Source: an uncultured Polaribacter sp. (lineage in GTDB: Bacteria > Bacteroidota > Bacteroidia > Flavobacteriales > Flavobacteriaceae). Taken from it: a stretch of 64,000 nucleotides of DNA. Below, in pieces: positions 1-8,996 of the stretch. Position 1 is the first letter of the stretch. Each line of letters begins with the position of its first letter. The stretch spans positions 124,001-188,000 of the forward strand of contig NZ_CANNFH010000001.1 of the NCBI RefSeq assembly GCF_947503875.1, read 5' to 3'. The position numbers and the translations under genes were made by a program. The notes under the pieces were generated by a model. The model was not told the origin of the DNA and ran no database searches. It saw only the letters and a list, made by a program, of their open reading frames with translations.

Positions 1-1008
1 AAATAAAGATTGGTGTTTGGTACTTATAATTTCTCTAGCAGCACTTAATTCTTCTAGCAATATTTTTTGAGAGAAGTTTACTTTGCTATAACTTCTAACA
101 ACATGCTTGTACAATCTTTTTTCTATTCTAGCTAAAATTTCTTGAACACCATCAAAAGTGAAACGTCTTTTTAAACGTCTTACATCTCTGTAGTAGTTTC
201 TAAGTACAGATTGGCGAAGTCTTTCTGCAACATTTAAAGTGATTTCTGTAGTTACAAATGGGTTTCCATCTCTGTCTCCACCAGGCCAAAAGCCTAAATC
301 TATAATTTCATTATCCATAGGATTACCATCATAGATATTATTTTGAATGTAATTGTAAATTTTTGGCACAGAGTGATAAAAAACATGCTCTAAATACCAA
401 ACTAAACTTACGGCTTCATCAAAAGGAGTGGGCTTTGTTTTTTTATAAAAAGGAGTTTTTCCTAATTGTGCTAATAATTTTTTTATCAACAATAAATCGT
501 CTCTTTGTATGGCTTCATCTAAATCTGTGATAATACCTAAAACAGAACCTGGATAAAATTGTGTTGGGTGTGCAGTTAATACAACACGTACTTTAAAATC
601 TTCTAAATAAGCTTTTAATTCTTCCTTTTTGTTATTTAGAGTGGCAGATTCTTTAGATCCTCTTAAAGTTCCAACACCATCCATATTATTTACTGCAGGA
701 AAAGCAGCGTCTTCAATCGCATCAAATAATACTACTTGACGTTCTATATATTGAATAAATTTAAAAAGTAAATCCGTTTTTTCTTGTTCAGTAGGATTTT
801 CTTGATATTTTTTAAAAAAGTGTTCTATAATTTCTGTTGGATTTTTTCCAAGAGCAAAACCTTTTTCACAAACCTTATGCAATAAAGGTAATAAAACCCC
901 TGTATTGTCTATCGTATCAAAAGGTAAAGTGGTAAAAATACTATTGTAAATTTGGTATTTAGATAGTACGTTATCGTTAAAGCGAGATAATTTTGGAAGA
1001 TCTGACAT
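1..1008 (-). CDS. ppc: Phosphoenolpyruvate carboxylase, N-terminal part (cut by window edge)
   Basis: Carboxylates phosphoenolpyruvate to oxaloacetate, an anaplerotic cytosolic reaction. Translating the minus strand from the ATG at 1006-1008 gives 336 codons open to the window edge, against a usual family length of about 850-900 residues, so only the N-terminal third is present. It contains the family signature VVLTAHPTQ with its catalytic histidine, and further on the WPGGDRDGNPFV stretch, which matches the conserved GGDRDGNP block. The start fits the family, and the next gene upstream (dsbD) ends separately past a 136-bp gap. A weak -7-like TAACTTTA lies on the minus strand at 1030-1037. 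The identification is firm; completeness cannot be judged. Confidence 0.95.
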   Translation of the reverse strand, partial: MSDLPKLSRFNDNVLSKYQIYNSIFTTLPFDTIDNTGVLLPLLHKVCEKGFALGKNPTEIIEHFFKKYQENPTEQEKTDLLFKFIQYIERQVVLFDAIEDAAFPAVNNMDGVGTLRGSKESATLNNKKEELKAYLEDFKVRVVLTAHPTQFYPGSVLGIITDLDEAIQRDDLLLIKKLLAQLGKTPFYKKTKPTPFDEAVSLVWYLEHVFYHSVPKIYNYIQNNIYDGNPMDNEIIDLGFWPGGDRDGNPFVTTEITLNVAERLRQSVLRNYYRDVRRLKRRFTFDGVQEILARIEKRLYKHVVRSYSKVNFSQKILLEELSAAREIISTKHQSLF

Positions 1009-1144
1009 TCTTTATAATTTTAATAAAAGTAAAGTTACAAAAAAGTGGGTGCACAGAACTTGTGTTTTTCTTAATAATTACCAATTTAATTACGAAAACG
1101 ATAGAAATTTAAACACAAATAAATTAAAAAGATAAAATCTAGAT

Positions 1145-3118
1145 TTAAGGCTTGTTTTGGTGATTTACCAAGGTTTCCTTCAACCAATTTAAATACGTAT
1201 TTTTATCTGTGTATTGTTGAGGTGTATTTAAAACTTTTAAATCAGCGTTAAAAACCACATAATAAGGTTGTGAGGCATTTTTAAAATTAATCACCTGAAA
1301 GGTTGACCATTTATCACCATACGTTTTTATTTTTTTAAGGCTACCGTTCGCTTTTTTAAAGTTGAATTGTGCTGCTACTGGTAATTCTTTTTCGTAATCA
1401 TCTACATATAAAGAGATTAATACAAATTTGTTTTTTAAAAGTTGATAAATTTCGGGGTCACTCCACACATTTTCTTCCATTTTACGACAATTTACACATG
1501 CCCAACCTGTAAAATCTAACAAAATTGGTTTGTTAACTTCTTTCGCTTTTGCGAAACCAGCATCAAAATCTTTATAGCAATCTAAACCTAAAGGACATTC
1601 TGATTCTTGTTCATAAATGCTATAAAATTGTGGTGGAGGAAAACCACTAAGTAAACTCAAATTCCAACTTGGTGTTTTAAAAGTGCCTGGTATTAAATAA
1701 ATAACAAAAGCGGATACCAAAATACCAAAAGAAATTCTAGAAAAAGATAGTTTTTTGATAGGAGAATCGTGTGGAAATTTAATTTTAGCAAATAAATACA
1801 AGGCTAAACCAATAAAAATAACAACCCAAATAGCAATAAAAATTTCTCTTTTAAAAACACCCCAATGTCCAACTAAATCAGAATTGGAAAGAAATTTAAA
1901 GGCAAAAGCCAGTTCTAAGAAACCTAAAACTACTTTGGTAGTATTTAGCCATCCACCAGATTTTGGTAAAGCCTTAAGTAAGTTAGGAAATAGTGCAAAT
2001 AGGGCAAAGGGTAAGGCTAATGCCAATCCAAAACCTGACATGCCAGCAGTTAGTTGAAATGCAGGATTGCCAACTGTGCCTAAAGAACCTGCTAAAAGCG
2101 ATCCTAAAATTGGTCCTGTGCAAGAAAAAGATACAATGGCTAAGGTTAAGGCCATAAAAAAGATGCCTAAAAAACCACCAACTTCAGAGGCAGAGTCTAT
2201 TTTATTTCCCCAAGAACTTGGTAAAGTAATTTCATAAAAACCAAAAAAGGAGAATGCAAAAAATACTAAAATGGCAAAAAAGAAAATATTTAACCAAATA
2301 TTGGTAGAAATGGTGTTTAAAATACTAGGATCTAAACCATCTATTAAATGAAAAGGAACACTTAGAAGTATGTAAATTAAAACAATAAAAAGTCCATAAA
2401 GTAAGGCGTTAAAAATTCCTTTGCTTTTGCTTTGACCTTGTTTGGTAAAAAAAGATACGGTAAGCGGAATCATAGGAAAAACACAAGGTGTTAATAGTGC
2501 TAATAAACCACCAATAAAACCCAGTAAAAAGATACTAAAGAGAGAATCTCCAGTTTCTGAATTTTCTGTAGTTTGTTTTAATAAATCTGTGTTTTTTAAA
2601 GCTAACTTTAATTGTTTGGTTAACGCTTTACTTTTTTCATCTAACTCAAGATTTTCTTTGGCAATTTTTTTTCCGTCTAACGCAATTGTAAAGTTTTCAT
2701 CAAAATTAATGCAGGCTGTTTCGCACACTTGCCCAAAGAAATTTAGTTTTATAGTGGTAACTTCTTTATTGGTAAGCTGAATTCTTTGTGTTATTGTGGC
2801 TTTGTCTTTAAAAACAATTTCATCTTTTTCCCAAATATCAGAGTATTTTTTAAAGGTTGTTTTTTCAGTTGCTTTGCCTTCTATGTTATAACCAGTTTCA
2901 CCTTCTACCAAAGAAATAGACAAAGGTATAGAGGCGCCTTCAGGATTGTATTGAGAGTACAAATACCAACCTTTATAAAGTTTAGCATTAAAAACAACAT
3001 CATAGGTAGTATCTGTTATTTTTTTTACGGAAGTTGTTATTTTTATAGGATTTTCTTCTGTTTGAGAAAAGATAGAAAGCGATAAAAATAAAAAAAGTGT
3101 AAAAAGTATATGCTTCAT
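1145..3118 (-). CDS. dsbD: Thiol:disulfide interchange protein DsbD
   Basis: Carries electrons from cytoplasmic thioredoxin across the inner membrane to periplasmic thiol-disulfide proteins. All three expected modules are visible in 657 residues: a signal peptide (about 1-19) and periplasmic N-terminal domain with the Cys pair C132/C136; a multi-spanning DsbD/CcdA-like core from about 192 onward with the TPCVFPMIP motif at 211-219; and a C-terminal thioredoxin-like domain with the WACVNC active site (C541, C544). Length and order are normal for full-length DsbD. It lies 42 bp upstream of nothing obviously coupled: tilS precedes it on the same strand. No anomaly seen. Confidence 0.95.
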   Translation of the reverse strand: MKHILFTLFLFLSLSIFSQTEENPIKITTSVKKITDTTYDVVFNAKLYKGWYLYSQYNPEGASIPLSISLVEGETGYNIEGKATEKTTFKKYSDIWEKDEIVFKDKATITQRIQLTNKEVTTIKLNFFGQVCETACINFDENFTIALDGKKIAKENLELDEKSKALTKQLKLALKNTDLLKQTTENSETGDSLFSIFLLGFIGGLLALLTPCVFPMIPLTVSFFTKQGQSKSKGIFNALLYGLFIVLIYILLSVPFHLIDGLDPSILNTISTNIWLNIFFFAILVFFAFSFFGFYEITLPSSWGNKIDSASEVGGFLGIFFMALTLAIVSFSCTGPILGSLLAGSLGTVGNPAFQLTAGMSGFGLALALPFALFALFPNLLKALPKSGGWLNTTKVVLGFLELAFAFKFLSNSDLVGHWGVFKREIFIAIWVVIFIGLALYLFAKIKFPHDSPIKKLSFSRISFGILVSAFVIYLIPGTFKTPSWNLSLLSGFPPPQFYSIYEQESECPLGLDCYKDFDAGFAKAKEVNKPILLDFTGWACVNCRKMEENVWSDPEIYQLLKNKFVLISLYVDDYEKELPVAAQFNFKKANGSLKKIKTYGDKWSTFQVINFKNASQPYYVVFNADLKVLNTPQQYTDKNTYLNWLKETLVNHQNKP

Positions 3119-3161
3119 GAATTACCGTTGTTTATAAAAATATAAAGTTACAAAAATGCAC

Positions 3162-4472
3162 TTAGTTTAAAGTGATTTTTAAACCATTTATTGCTGTTTT
3201 TAATTGAAACCTTTGGTCTTGTCTTTTGCCAATTATCCAAATAATTTCATCATTTGTATTGCAAAGTAACCAAGTTTGTTCTTTTTCTAAAAGCGATAGT
3301 TTTTCGTCTTTAAAATACTTACTCAATTTCTTCTTGCCTTGCATTCCTGCTGGATAAAAATAGTCGCCATTTTGCCATTTTCTTACAGTTAAAGGATATT
3401 GTATTTTATCTTTAGCAACATAAATGGTGTTTTTGTTGTTAATACTTATTGCATCAACATTTTCAAAAGTTAGATGTATTGGGTTTGTAATGGCTGCTGT
3501 GTTTTCTTGAATTTGAGATTTCTCGACTCCGCTCGAAATGACATTCGTTTTTTTAGACAGTATTAAAAATCCTCTATCTTTTAACAAAACATGCGTTTTA
3601 GACAGTACTTTTTTACCAGATTGTGCCGTAAGTAAATTGTAAACATCGTTAAATGCTGTAAATTGATATTTTTTTAAGAGCTGATACAAATACGCTTTTG
3701 GTTCTGATAATTTGTTTATTTCAGCAATATTAATTTTTGTCATTTCGAGCGCAGTCGAGAAATCTTTGCTTATAATTGATGAAGAAACTTCTGAAATTCT
3801 ATCCACAATAATATGTTTACTTTCCTTCAAATTCCCTATGGTTTTGGCAAAACTTTCCAATAAATTGGGATTGATTTCCTTTAAAACAGGTGCTACTTTA
3901 TGTCTAATTTTATTACGGACGTATTTAGTGGATGCATTGCTTTGGTCTTCTCTCCAAGAAATATTATTTGCTTTAGCAAAAGTTATAATTTCTTCTCTAG
4001 AAAAGGGGAGAAGAGGTCGTATAATATTGCCATTTTTTTCTGGAATTCCTGTAAAACCATCTAAACCAGAACCTCTAGTTAAATTAATTAAAAAAGTTTC
4101 TAAATTATCATCTGCATGATGTGCTGTTAAAACATAGTCATAACCATTTTTTTCAATTAAATCTTGAAACCATTCGTAACGCAACTCTCTTGCCGCTAAC
4201 TGAATAGAACCCACAGGTTCTATGCAAATCTGTGCAATGTGCGGTTCTATTTTTAGTTTTTGCGCTAATGTTGCCACAAAATCTTCATCTAAATCACTTT
4301 CTTTTCCTCTAAGATTAAAATTGCAGTGTGCTAAAGAAATATTATAATGTAATTGCTGTAAAAGATGCGTTAATACCACAGAATCTACACCACCAGAAAT
4401 GGCAATTAATAGTTTTTTTCCTTTTAAAAAAGGAAGATTATTATGGATGTGATTTTTTAGTTTTTGTAGCAT
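3162..4472 (-). CDS. tilS: tRNA(Ile)-lysidine synthase
   Basis: Adds lysine to C34 of the CAU-anticodon tRNA-Ile so that it reads AUA codons; cytosolic and normally essential. The N-type PP-loop ATPase motif SGGVDS is at residues 26-31, followed by the conserved HCNFNLRG and LTAHHADDN stretches; a TilS C-terminal domain follows. The 436-residue length is normal. Oddity: two copies of a 28-bp flavobacterial repeat lie in opposite orientation inside the frame, encoding roughly residues 236-245 (DFSTALEMT) and 310-319 (SSGVEKSQI) in the linker/C-terminal half, without breaking the frame. A TACTTTTG -7-like box at 4480-4487 would start transcription almost at the ATG. Confidence 0.94.
   Translation of the reverse strand: MLQKLKNHIHNNLPFLKGKKLLIAISGGVDSVVLTHLLQQLHYNISLAHCNFNLRGKESDLDEDFVATLAQKLKIEPHIAQICIEPVGSIQLAARELRYEWFQDLIEKNGYDYVLTAHHADDNLETFLINLTRGSGLDGFTGIPEKNGNIIRPLLPFSREEIITFAKANNISWREDQSNASTKYVRNKIRHKVAPVLKEINPNLLESFAKTIGNLKESKHIIVDRISEVSSSIISKDFSTALEMTKINIAEINKLSEPKAYLYQLLKKYQFTAFNDVYNLLTAQSGKKVLSKTHVLLKDRGFLILSKKTNVISSGVEKSQIQENTAAITNPIHLTFENVDAISINNKNTIYVAKDKIQYPLTVRKWQNGDYFYPAGMQGKKKLSKYFKDEKLSLLEKEQTWLLCNTNDEIIWIIGKRQDQRFQLKTAINGLKITLN
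3516..3543 (+). repeat. 28-bp palindromic-family repeat inside tilS, copy 1
   Basis: Reads AGATTTCTCGACTCCGCTC then GAAATGACA. The reverse complement of the copy at 3738-3765 matches it at 27 of 28 positions. This sequence type recurs, usually between genes, in Flavobacteriaceae genomes; here it sits inside an essential gene and is translated on the minus strand as about nine extra residues. Confidence 0.85.
3738..3765 (-). repeat. 28-bp palindromic-family repeat inside tilS, copy 2 (inverted)
   Basis: Inverted partner of 3516-3543, with a single mismatch and 194 bp between the two. Together they could form a large stem in tilS mRNA or mediate inversion of the intervening segment. Degenerate relatives lie at 35176-35214 and 53975-54001. 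Confidence 0.85.
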
Positions 4473-4479
4473 TCTAAAT

Positions 4480-4487
4480 CAAAAGTA
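4480..4487 (-). promoter_or_regulatory. Candidate -7 element for tilS
   Basis: Minus-strand TACTTTTG matches the flavobacterial -7 consensus TAnnTTTG and ends 7 bases before the tilS ATG, implying a leaderless or near-leaderless transcript. I see no TTG at the -33 distance, so support is limited. Confidence 0.35.
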
Positions 4488-4552
4488 ACTAAATAAATAG
4501 TTTTTTGTGAGGTGAAAGAGCGTTTAGATTTTTAAAACGTGAAAGTTCTAAT

Positions 4553-4789
4553 TTATTGCTGTTTTTTTAACCAAATTCTAATTTCTTTTCGCAAAGAAAC
4601 TTCTGGTTTTGGTAACGGAATTGTTTTGCCAAATTGTTTACTTCTATTAAATTTAGAAAATGTAATTTTTAACTGTTTCCATTCTTCAGGATACAACGCT
4701 AAAAACTGATTAAACATATTTTGTTCGCCGGGTTTTTCCGTTAAACTTTCTAATGTTTTTTGAAACAATTCTTCTTTATTTAATATCAT
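4553..4789 (-). CDS. Small conserved-looking protein of unknown function
   Basis: A 78-residue basic soluble protein without signal peptide, membrane segment or cysteine motif. I do not recognise a family. Visible features are a charged N-terminal helix-like segment (NKEELFQKTLESL), an aromatic middle (FLALYPEEW) and a Lys/Arg-rich C-terminus (RKEIRIWLKKQQ). It starts 23 bp downstream of pabB on the same strand, so it is probably cotranscribed with it, and ends 80 bp before tilS. The ATG at 4787-4789 is the only good start. It is kept as real because codon use and amino-acid mix match its neighbours and nothing overlaps it. Confidence 0.65.
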   Translation of the reverse strand: MILNKEELFQKTLESLTEKPGEQNMFNQFLALYPEEWKQLKITFSKFNRSKQFGKTIPLPKPEVSLRKEIRIWLKKQQ

Positions 4790-4812
4790 TTTTTCTAATT
4801 TAACTGCTAAAA

Positions 4813-6114
4813 CTACGCATTATTTAAAAGCACATATTTCATGGCTTTTGCTTTTAATAAACATTCTTCGTATTCTTTTTCAGGGATAGATTTTGCGGTA
4901 ATTGCACTACCAACAGAATAGGAAATATACTTTTTTTCTTCATTATATAGTATACTTCTAATTACTACATTAAAATCGAAATCGCCAGTAGGCGTAAAAT
5001 AACCAATAGTGCCAGAATACAAACCACGTTTGGTTTTTTCTAGTTTTTCTATAATTTGCATTGCAGAAACTTTTGGGGCACCTGTCATGCTTCCCATAGG
5101 AAAAGTATCTCTTAAAATAGTAATGGGATTTGTGTGTTCTTCAATTTCAGAAACCACTGTAGAAATCATTTGATGTACTTGCTTAAAAGGATATACTTTG
5201 CACAATTCCTCTACTTTTACAGAGCCTTTTTTGGCAGTTTTAGATAAATCGTTTCTTACCAAATCTACAATCATTACATTTTCTGCACGTTCTTTAATAT
5301 CTCTTGCTAAATCTGCCGCAATTTTTGCATCATTAATAGCACTTACCAACCTTTTTGCAGTACCTTTTATAGGTTGCGAAATTATTTTTTGACCTTCTTT
5401 TTTAATATATCTTTCAGGTGATGCACATAATGCATAATGCTGGTCTATTTTTAAAAATGAAGCAAATGGAGGTTCAGAAATTGTATTAAGATGCTGGTAA
5501 GTTGCAACAGGATTTATAGTGCTATTTTCTGCATAAAACTCTTGGCAGTAATTGGCCTCATAAATATCGCCTCTTTTAATATGTTCTAAAACTTGGGTTA
5601 CTTTTTTATGATATTCTTCTTTATGCGTGCGTAATTTTATTTTGATAGCTGTTTTAGATTGCTGGGTAGTTTGATTTTTAGCTTTTTGGATTACATCAAA
5701 ATCGTCTTCAATTTCATCAGCTACCATATTTAGATAGTGAAACTCAACTGTATTCCCTTTCATAAAAATAAGTTTTTGTGGCTGAAAAAAGTACAAATCT
5801 GCAAAGTTTAAACCATCGTAATTTTTAGAAGATAGTTTTTCTACTGCATTTTTTACATCGTAAGTAATGTACCCAAAAATATAGTCTTTTGTGGTTTGTT
5901 GGTATTCTTCTAACTTATCAAAAGCGTTTGAATAATCGGTTTTAATTGCTGTAAATTCTTCTACAGCTAAAGCGCAGTTAAAGTTGGTGTATTGTTGTTT
6001 GTAATTGTTAGAATCTAGCCAAATTGTGGTATTAAATTGTTGCGCCCAACACAATAAATTATCTTTAAATTGAGTGAGATTTGTAATGGTAAATATCTGG
6101 ATAGTTCTTTGCAT
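4813..6114 (-). CDS. pabB: Aminodeoxychorismate synthase component I (chorismate-binding family)
   Basis: Converts chorismate to 4-amino-4-deoxychorismate for folate synthesis, normally with a glutamine amidotransferase partner that is not adjacent here. The chorismate-binding C-terminal domain is clear: PIKGTAKR, then MIVDLVRNDLSK, then GSMTGAPKVSAMQIIEKLE and RGLYSGTIGYF. The longest frame begins at a TTG (6123); I prefer the ATG at 6112-6114, giving 433 residues that start MQRTIQIF. Anthranilate synthase TrpE is a paralogous alternative, but the PIKGTAKR stretch and lack of trp neighbours favour PabB. It is followed closely by a small unknown gene. Confidence 0.85.
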   Translation of the reverse strand: MQRTIQIFTITNLTQFKDNLLCWAQQFNTTIWLDSNNYKQQYTNFNCALAVEEFTAIKTDYSNAFDKLEEYQQTTKDYIFGYITYDVKNAVEKLSSKNYDGLNFADLYFFQPQKLIFMKGNTVEFHYLNMVADEIEDDFDVIQKAKNQTTQQSKTAIKIKLRTHKEEYHKKVTQVLEHIKRGDIYEANYCQEFYAENSTINPVATYQHLNTISEPPFASFLKIDQHYALCASPERYIKKEGQKIISQPIKGTAKRLVSAINDAKIAADLARDIKERAENVMIVDLVRNDLSKTAKKGSVKVEELCKVYPFKQVHQMISTVVSEIEEHTNPITILRDTFPMGSMTGAPKVSAMQIIEKLEKTKRGLYSGTIGYFTPTGDFDFNVVIRSILYNEEKKYISYSVGSAITAKSIPEKEYEECLLKAKAMKYVLLNNA

Positions 6115-6135
6115 AGTAAGCAATACAAAATGGTT

Positions 6136-7350
6136 TTAGTTAGAAATTGGTATTTGCAGTTGTGCGCCTGTTTGTATGTCTGGTGAGTTATTTAGGTACA
6201 AATCTTGTTTTACATAAATAGAAAAAAGATATTTTTTTCTGGCATAAGTATAAATAATACTCCAAGAAGATTGTTGTTCATGTAATTTTTCGAAACCATT
6301 TTCCCAACCAGAATGTATGGCTTGCCACTCGCCAACTAATTGATAATAATTGGCTTCATCTCGCTTAAAAAAGCTAGTTTGCCTTTGGTAATTTACACCA
6401 AAAGCATGATAATTATTTTTACGGGTATATTTTGTAAACTCTACCATTGCCTCTAAACTACCAAAGAAATTATTGTTTCCAAAATTTATAACTTCACCAA
6501 AATTAACTATATTTTTTCTTAAGTATGCACTTCCAAAGGAAGATCTAATTTCATTTTTATTTTTTAAAACCCATTCTTTTATTAGGTTTCCAGAAACGCC
6601 TATATCTAAAGAAGGATTAAATTGCGACAGGTTAATACCTAAATGCGAGCCAAAATTTACAAAAATGTTTTTCTTTTTTAAGGTTTTAAAATCTGGATAA
6701 TAAAAGTGATTCACTTCTAAACCTCCCACAAAGAAGTCTCCATTATTTTGCTCTAAAATATTGCCATCTCTATCTTGATAACGAATATTCACCTGATTTA
6801 AGCCGTAAAATCGTCTTCCAAAAGGATCTTCTCCACCAGCAATATTGCTATGAAACCACTCTATAAATTCATCACTAGAAATGGTAGAAAACGGATATTT
6901 TCCTTTGGTAATTAAATACGAACGCAGTGTAATGCCTAACTCGTGGTTTTTGCTGATTTTTGTATTAAAATCTACTCTAAAATTCTTGTAAACTCCATCA
7001 ATAATAATATTAGAATACTCAGAAGGTGTAGTTTGTTGGTCTTGATAATAGCGCCTGTTATACCATATTAATTGGCGCAATTCATTTCTTGTAGCTTGGT
7101 CTTTTGGTATGTATTGTTCTACAAAAGGATGAAAGGTGTTGGCACTTGCATAGGTAAAACTCAAAGTGCTTTTACTTACAGGTTTAGTTCTAAAGTTTTG
7201 GTTTATACGTGCAGAAAAAATACCAAAAGGATGAATAGGCACCATGCTAGGTTTATCAATTCCGTTTTTTATAGCAAGCGTATCTCTTGTTTGCCCAAAA
7301 AAAGATAGGCTACACCAGATAAAAATAAAAAAAAGAATTTTTTTAAACAT
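6136..7350 (-). CDS. Probable outer-membrane beta-barrel protein, DUF3187-like
   Basis: A 404-residue exported protein. Residues 1 to about 19 form a signal peptide ending FFGQ; the remainder is rich in alternating aromatic/polar stretches of the kind seen in beta-barrels (repeated Phe/Tyr strands such as GLEVNHFYYP and YTYARKKYLFSIY). No catalytic motif is visible. The PIHPFGIFSARINQNF segment after the signal peptide resembles the opening of DUF3187 proteins, but this is recalled similarity rather than a search. The frame can start at a GTG (7353), but the ATG at 7348-7350 gives the cleaner signal peptide. It lies 21 bp upstream of pabB on the same strand. Confidence 0.6.
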   Translation of the reverse strand: MFKKILFFIFIWCSLSFFGQTRDTLAIKNGIDKPSMVPIHPFGIFSARINQNFRTKPVSKSTLSFTYASANTFHPFVEQYIPKDQATRNELRQLIWYNRRYYQDQQTTPSEYSNIIIDGVYKNFRVDFNTKISKNHELGITLRSYLITKGKYPFSTISSDEFIEWFHSNIAGGEDPFGRRFYGLNQVNIRYQDRDGNILEQNNGDFFVGGLEVNHFYYPDFKTLKKKNIFVNFGSHLGINLSQFNPSLDIGVSGNLIKEWVLKNKNEIRSSFGSAYLRKNIVNFGEVINFGNNNFFGSLEAMVEFTKYTRKNNYHAFGVNYQRQTSFFKRDEANYYQLVGEWQAIHSGWENGFEKLHEQQSSWSIIYTYARKKYLFSIYVKQDLYLNNSPDIQTGAQLQIPISN

Positions 7351-7383
7351 CACGTAAAATTAACCAAAGTTTTGCAAACAAAA

Positions 7384-7439
7384 AGACCTTACAAATCAAA
7401 ATGCCAAAACTTTGTGTAAAGCATTTATCTGTAAGGTCT
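7384..7439 (-). terminator. Long hairpin 3' of lpdA, probable terminator
   Basis: Perfect 10-bp arms AGACCTTACA (7384-7393) and TGTAAGGTCT (7430-7439), with an inner AAATGC/GCATTT pairing inside the loop. On the minus strand it follows the lpdA stop by about 22 bases and is trailed by a T-rich run. The large loop makes the call tentative. Confidence 0.5.
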
Positions 7440-7461
7440 AAAATTTTGTTACTTAAAAGTT

Positions 7462-8862
7462 TTAAGCATTTAAAGGCTTTCCGTCCCAAGCAGCTTTTGC
7501 AGCTTCTTTAACTGCTTCTGAATACGTTGGGTGACCATGACAAATTCTTGCTAAATCTTCTGCAGATGCTCTATATTCCATAGCTACAGCAGTTTCCATA
7601 ATTAAATCTGCAACACGTGCACCAACCATGTGCACTCCTAAAATTTCGTCTGTATTTTTGTCTGCTAATACTTTTACAAAACCATCAATATCTCCACTAG
7701 CTCTAGATCTACCTAAAGCACGCATAGAAAATTTACCAGCTTTGTAAGTAACACCAGCATCTTTTAATTCTTGCTCTGTTTTACCAACAGCAGCAGCTTC
7801 TGGCCAAGTATATACAATACCAGGAATTAAATTATAATCAATATGTGGTTTTTCGCCAGCTAAATATTCTGCAACAACAACACCTTCTTCTTCCGCTTTA
7901 TGCGCCAACATTGCACCTTTAACAACATCGCCAATGGCGTAAATGTTAGCAACATTGGTTTGTAAATGATCGTTTACAGTAACTTGGCCACGTTCATTAA
8001 CTTCAACACCAACTTTTTCTAAACCTAAACCATCTGTGTAAGCACGTCTACCAACTGCAACCAAACAATAATCTGCCGTAAATTCTACTGCTCTATCTTT
8101 TTTATCTGTAGCTTTAACGGTAATAATGTCTCCATTTCTTTCAACAGCATTTACTTTATGGCTTGTTGCAAATTTTACACCTTGCTTTTTAAATACTTTT
8201 TGCATTTCCTTAGAAACGTCAGTATCCATGCCAGGTAAAATTTTGTCCATATACTCAACCACGGTTACATTTGCACCTAATCTTTTGTAAACAGAACCCA
8301 ACTCTAAACCAATTACACCACCACCAATTACTACTAAATCTTTAGGTACTTCTTTTAATTTTAAAGCTTCTGTAGAAGTAATAATACGTTCTTTATCTAA
8401 GTTGATAAAAGGTAAATTTGCAGGTTTAGAACCTGTTGCAATTATAATGTTAGTTCCTTCTATAACTTCAGTTGAACCATCACTTTTTGTAATATTAATA
8501 TGTGTTGCATCTTTGAAAGAACCCATACCTTCATAAACATCAATATTATTTTTGTCCATTAAGTATTTAATTCCGCCAGTTGTAGTTTCTACAACTTTGG
8601 CTTTTCTGTCTATCATTTTACCAAAATCAAAACTTGGTTTTCCTACAGAAATTCCATGTTCTTCAAAATGATTTACAGCATCATAAAAATGATGTGAAGA
8701 ATCTAATAAAGCTTTAGAAGGAATACAACCCACATTTAGACAAGTACCGCCTAAAGTTGCGTATTTTTCTATTAATGCCACTTTTTTACCTAATTGAGAA
8801 GCTCTAACACCAGCAATATATCCCCCAGGACCAGAACCAATAACAATAATATCGTATTTCAT
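7462..8862 (-). CDS. lpdA: Dihydrolipoyl dehydrogenase (E3)
   Basis: FAD flavoprotein that reoxidises dihydrolipoamide with NAD+ in the 2-oxoacid dehydrogenase and glycine cleavage complexes. At 466 residues it has the standard length. Visible motifs are the FAD-binding GSGPGGY near residue 9, the redox disulfide C41/C46 in GGTCLNVGCIPSK, the NAD-binding GGGVIGLELG, the second FAD stretch YAIGDV, and the C-terminal active-site HGHPTYSE. It stands alone between a putative terminator and a divergent haem-binding gene, with no E1/E2 genes nearby, as is common when one E3 serves several complexes. Confidence 0.97.
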   Translation of the reverse strand: MKYDIIVIGSGPGGYIAGVRASQLGKKVALIEKYATLGGTCLNVGCIPSKALLDSSHHFYDAVNHFEEHGISVGKPSFDFGKMIDRKAKVVETTTGGIKYLMDKNNIDVYEGMGSFKDATHINITKSDGSTEVIEGTNIIIATGSKPANLPFINLDKERIITSTEALKLKEVPKDLVVIGGGVIGLELGSVYKRLGANVTVVEYMDKILPGMDTDVSKEMQKVFKKQGVKFATSHKVNAVERNGDIITVKATDKKDRAVEFTADYCLVAVGRRAYTDGLGLEKVGVEVNERGQVTVNDHLQTNVANIYAIGDVVKGAMLAHKAEEEGVVVAEYLAGEKPHIDYNLIPGIVYTWPEAAAVGKTEQELKDAGVTYKAGKFSMRALGRSRASGDIDGFVKVLADKNTDEILGVHMVGARVADLIMETAVAMEYRASAEDLARICHGHPTYSEAVKEAAKAAWDGKPLNA

Positions 8863-8911
8863 GAGTACGTTTTTTTGCGTATTTTATAATCTTTCGATTT
8901 AATTTATACTA

Positions 8912-8937
8912 ATAATATGCGAAAATAAGCATATTAT
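8912..8937. repeat. Perfect 9-bp inverted repeat in a divergent promoter region
   Basis: ATAATATGC, an 8-base spacer, then GCATATTAT, in the 134-bp gap between divergent lpdA and the haem-binding gene. The position suits a dimeric operator or a leader hairpin, but the arms are AT-rich and no regulator is adjacent. Confidence 0.35.
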
Positions 8938-8996
8938 CGTAGAATAATGATAGAATTTAGTAGTTTTACTGCTTAAATTATTCTTAAACTTAAAAG

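Noticed and set aside
1755..3085. Plus-strand frames opposite dsbD.
   Set aside because: Antisense shadows of a membrane-protein gene; no start context or homology.
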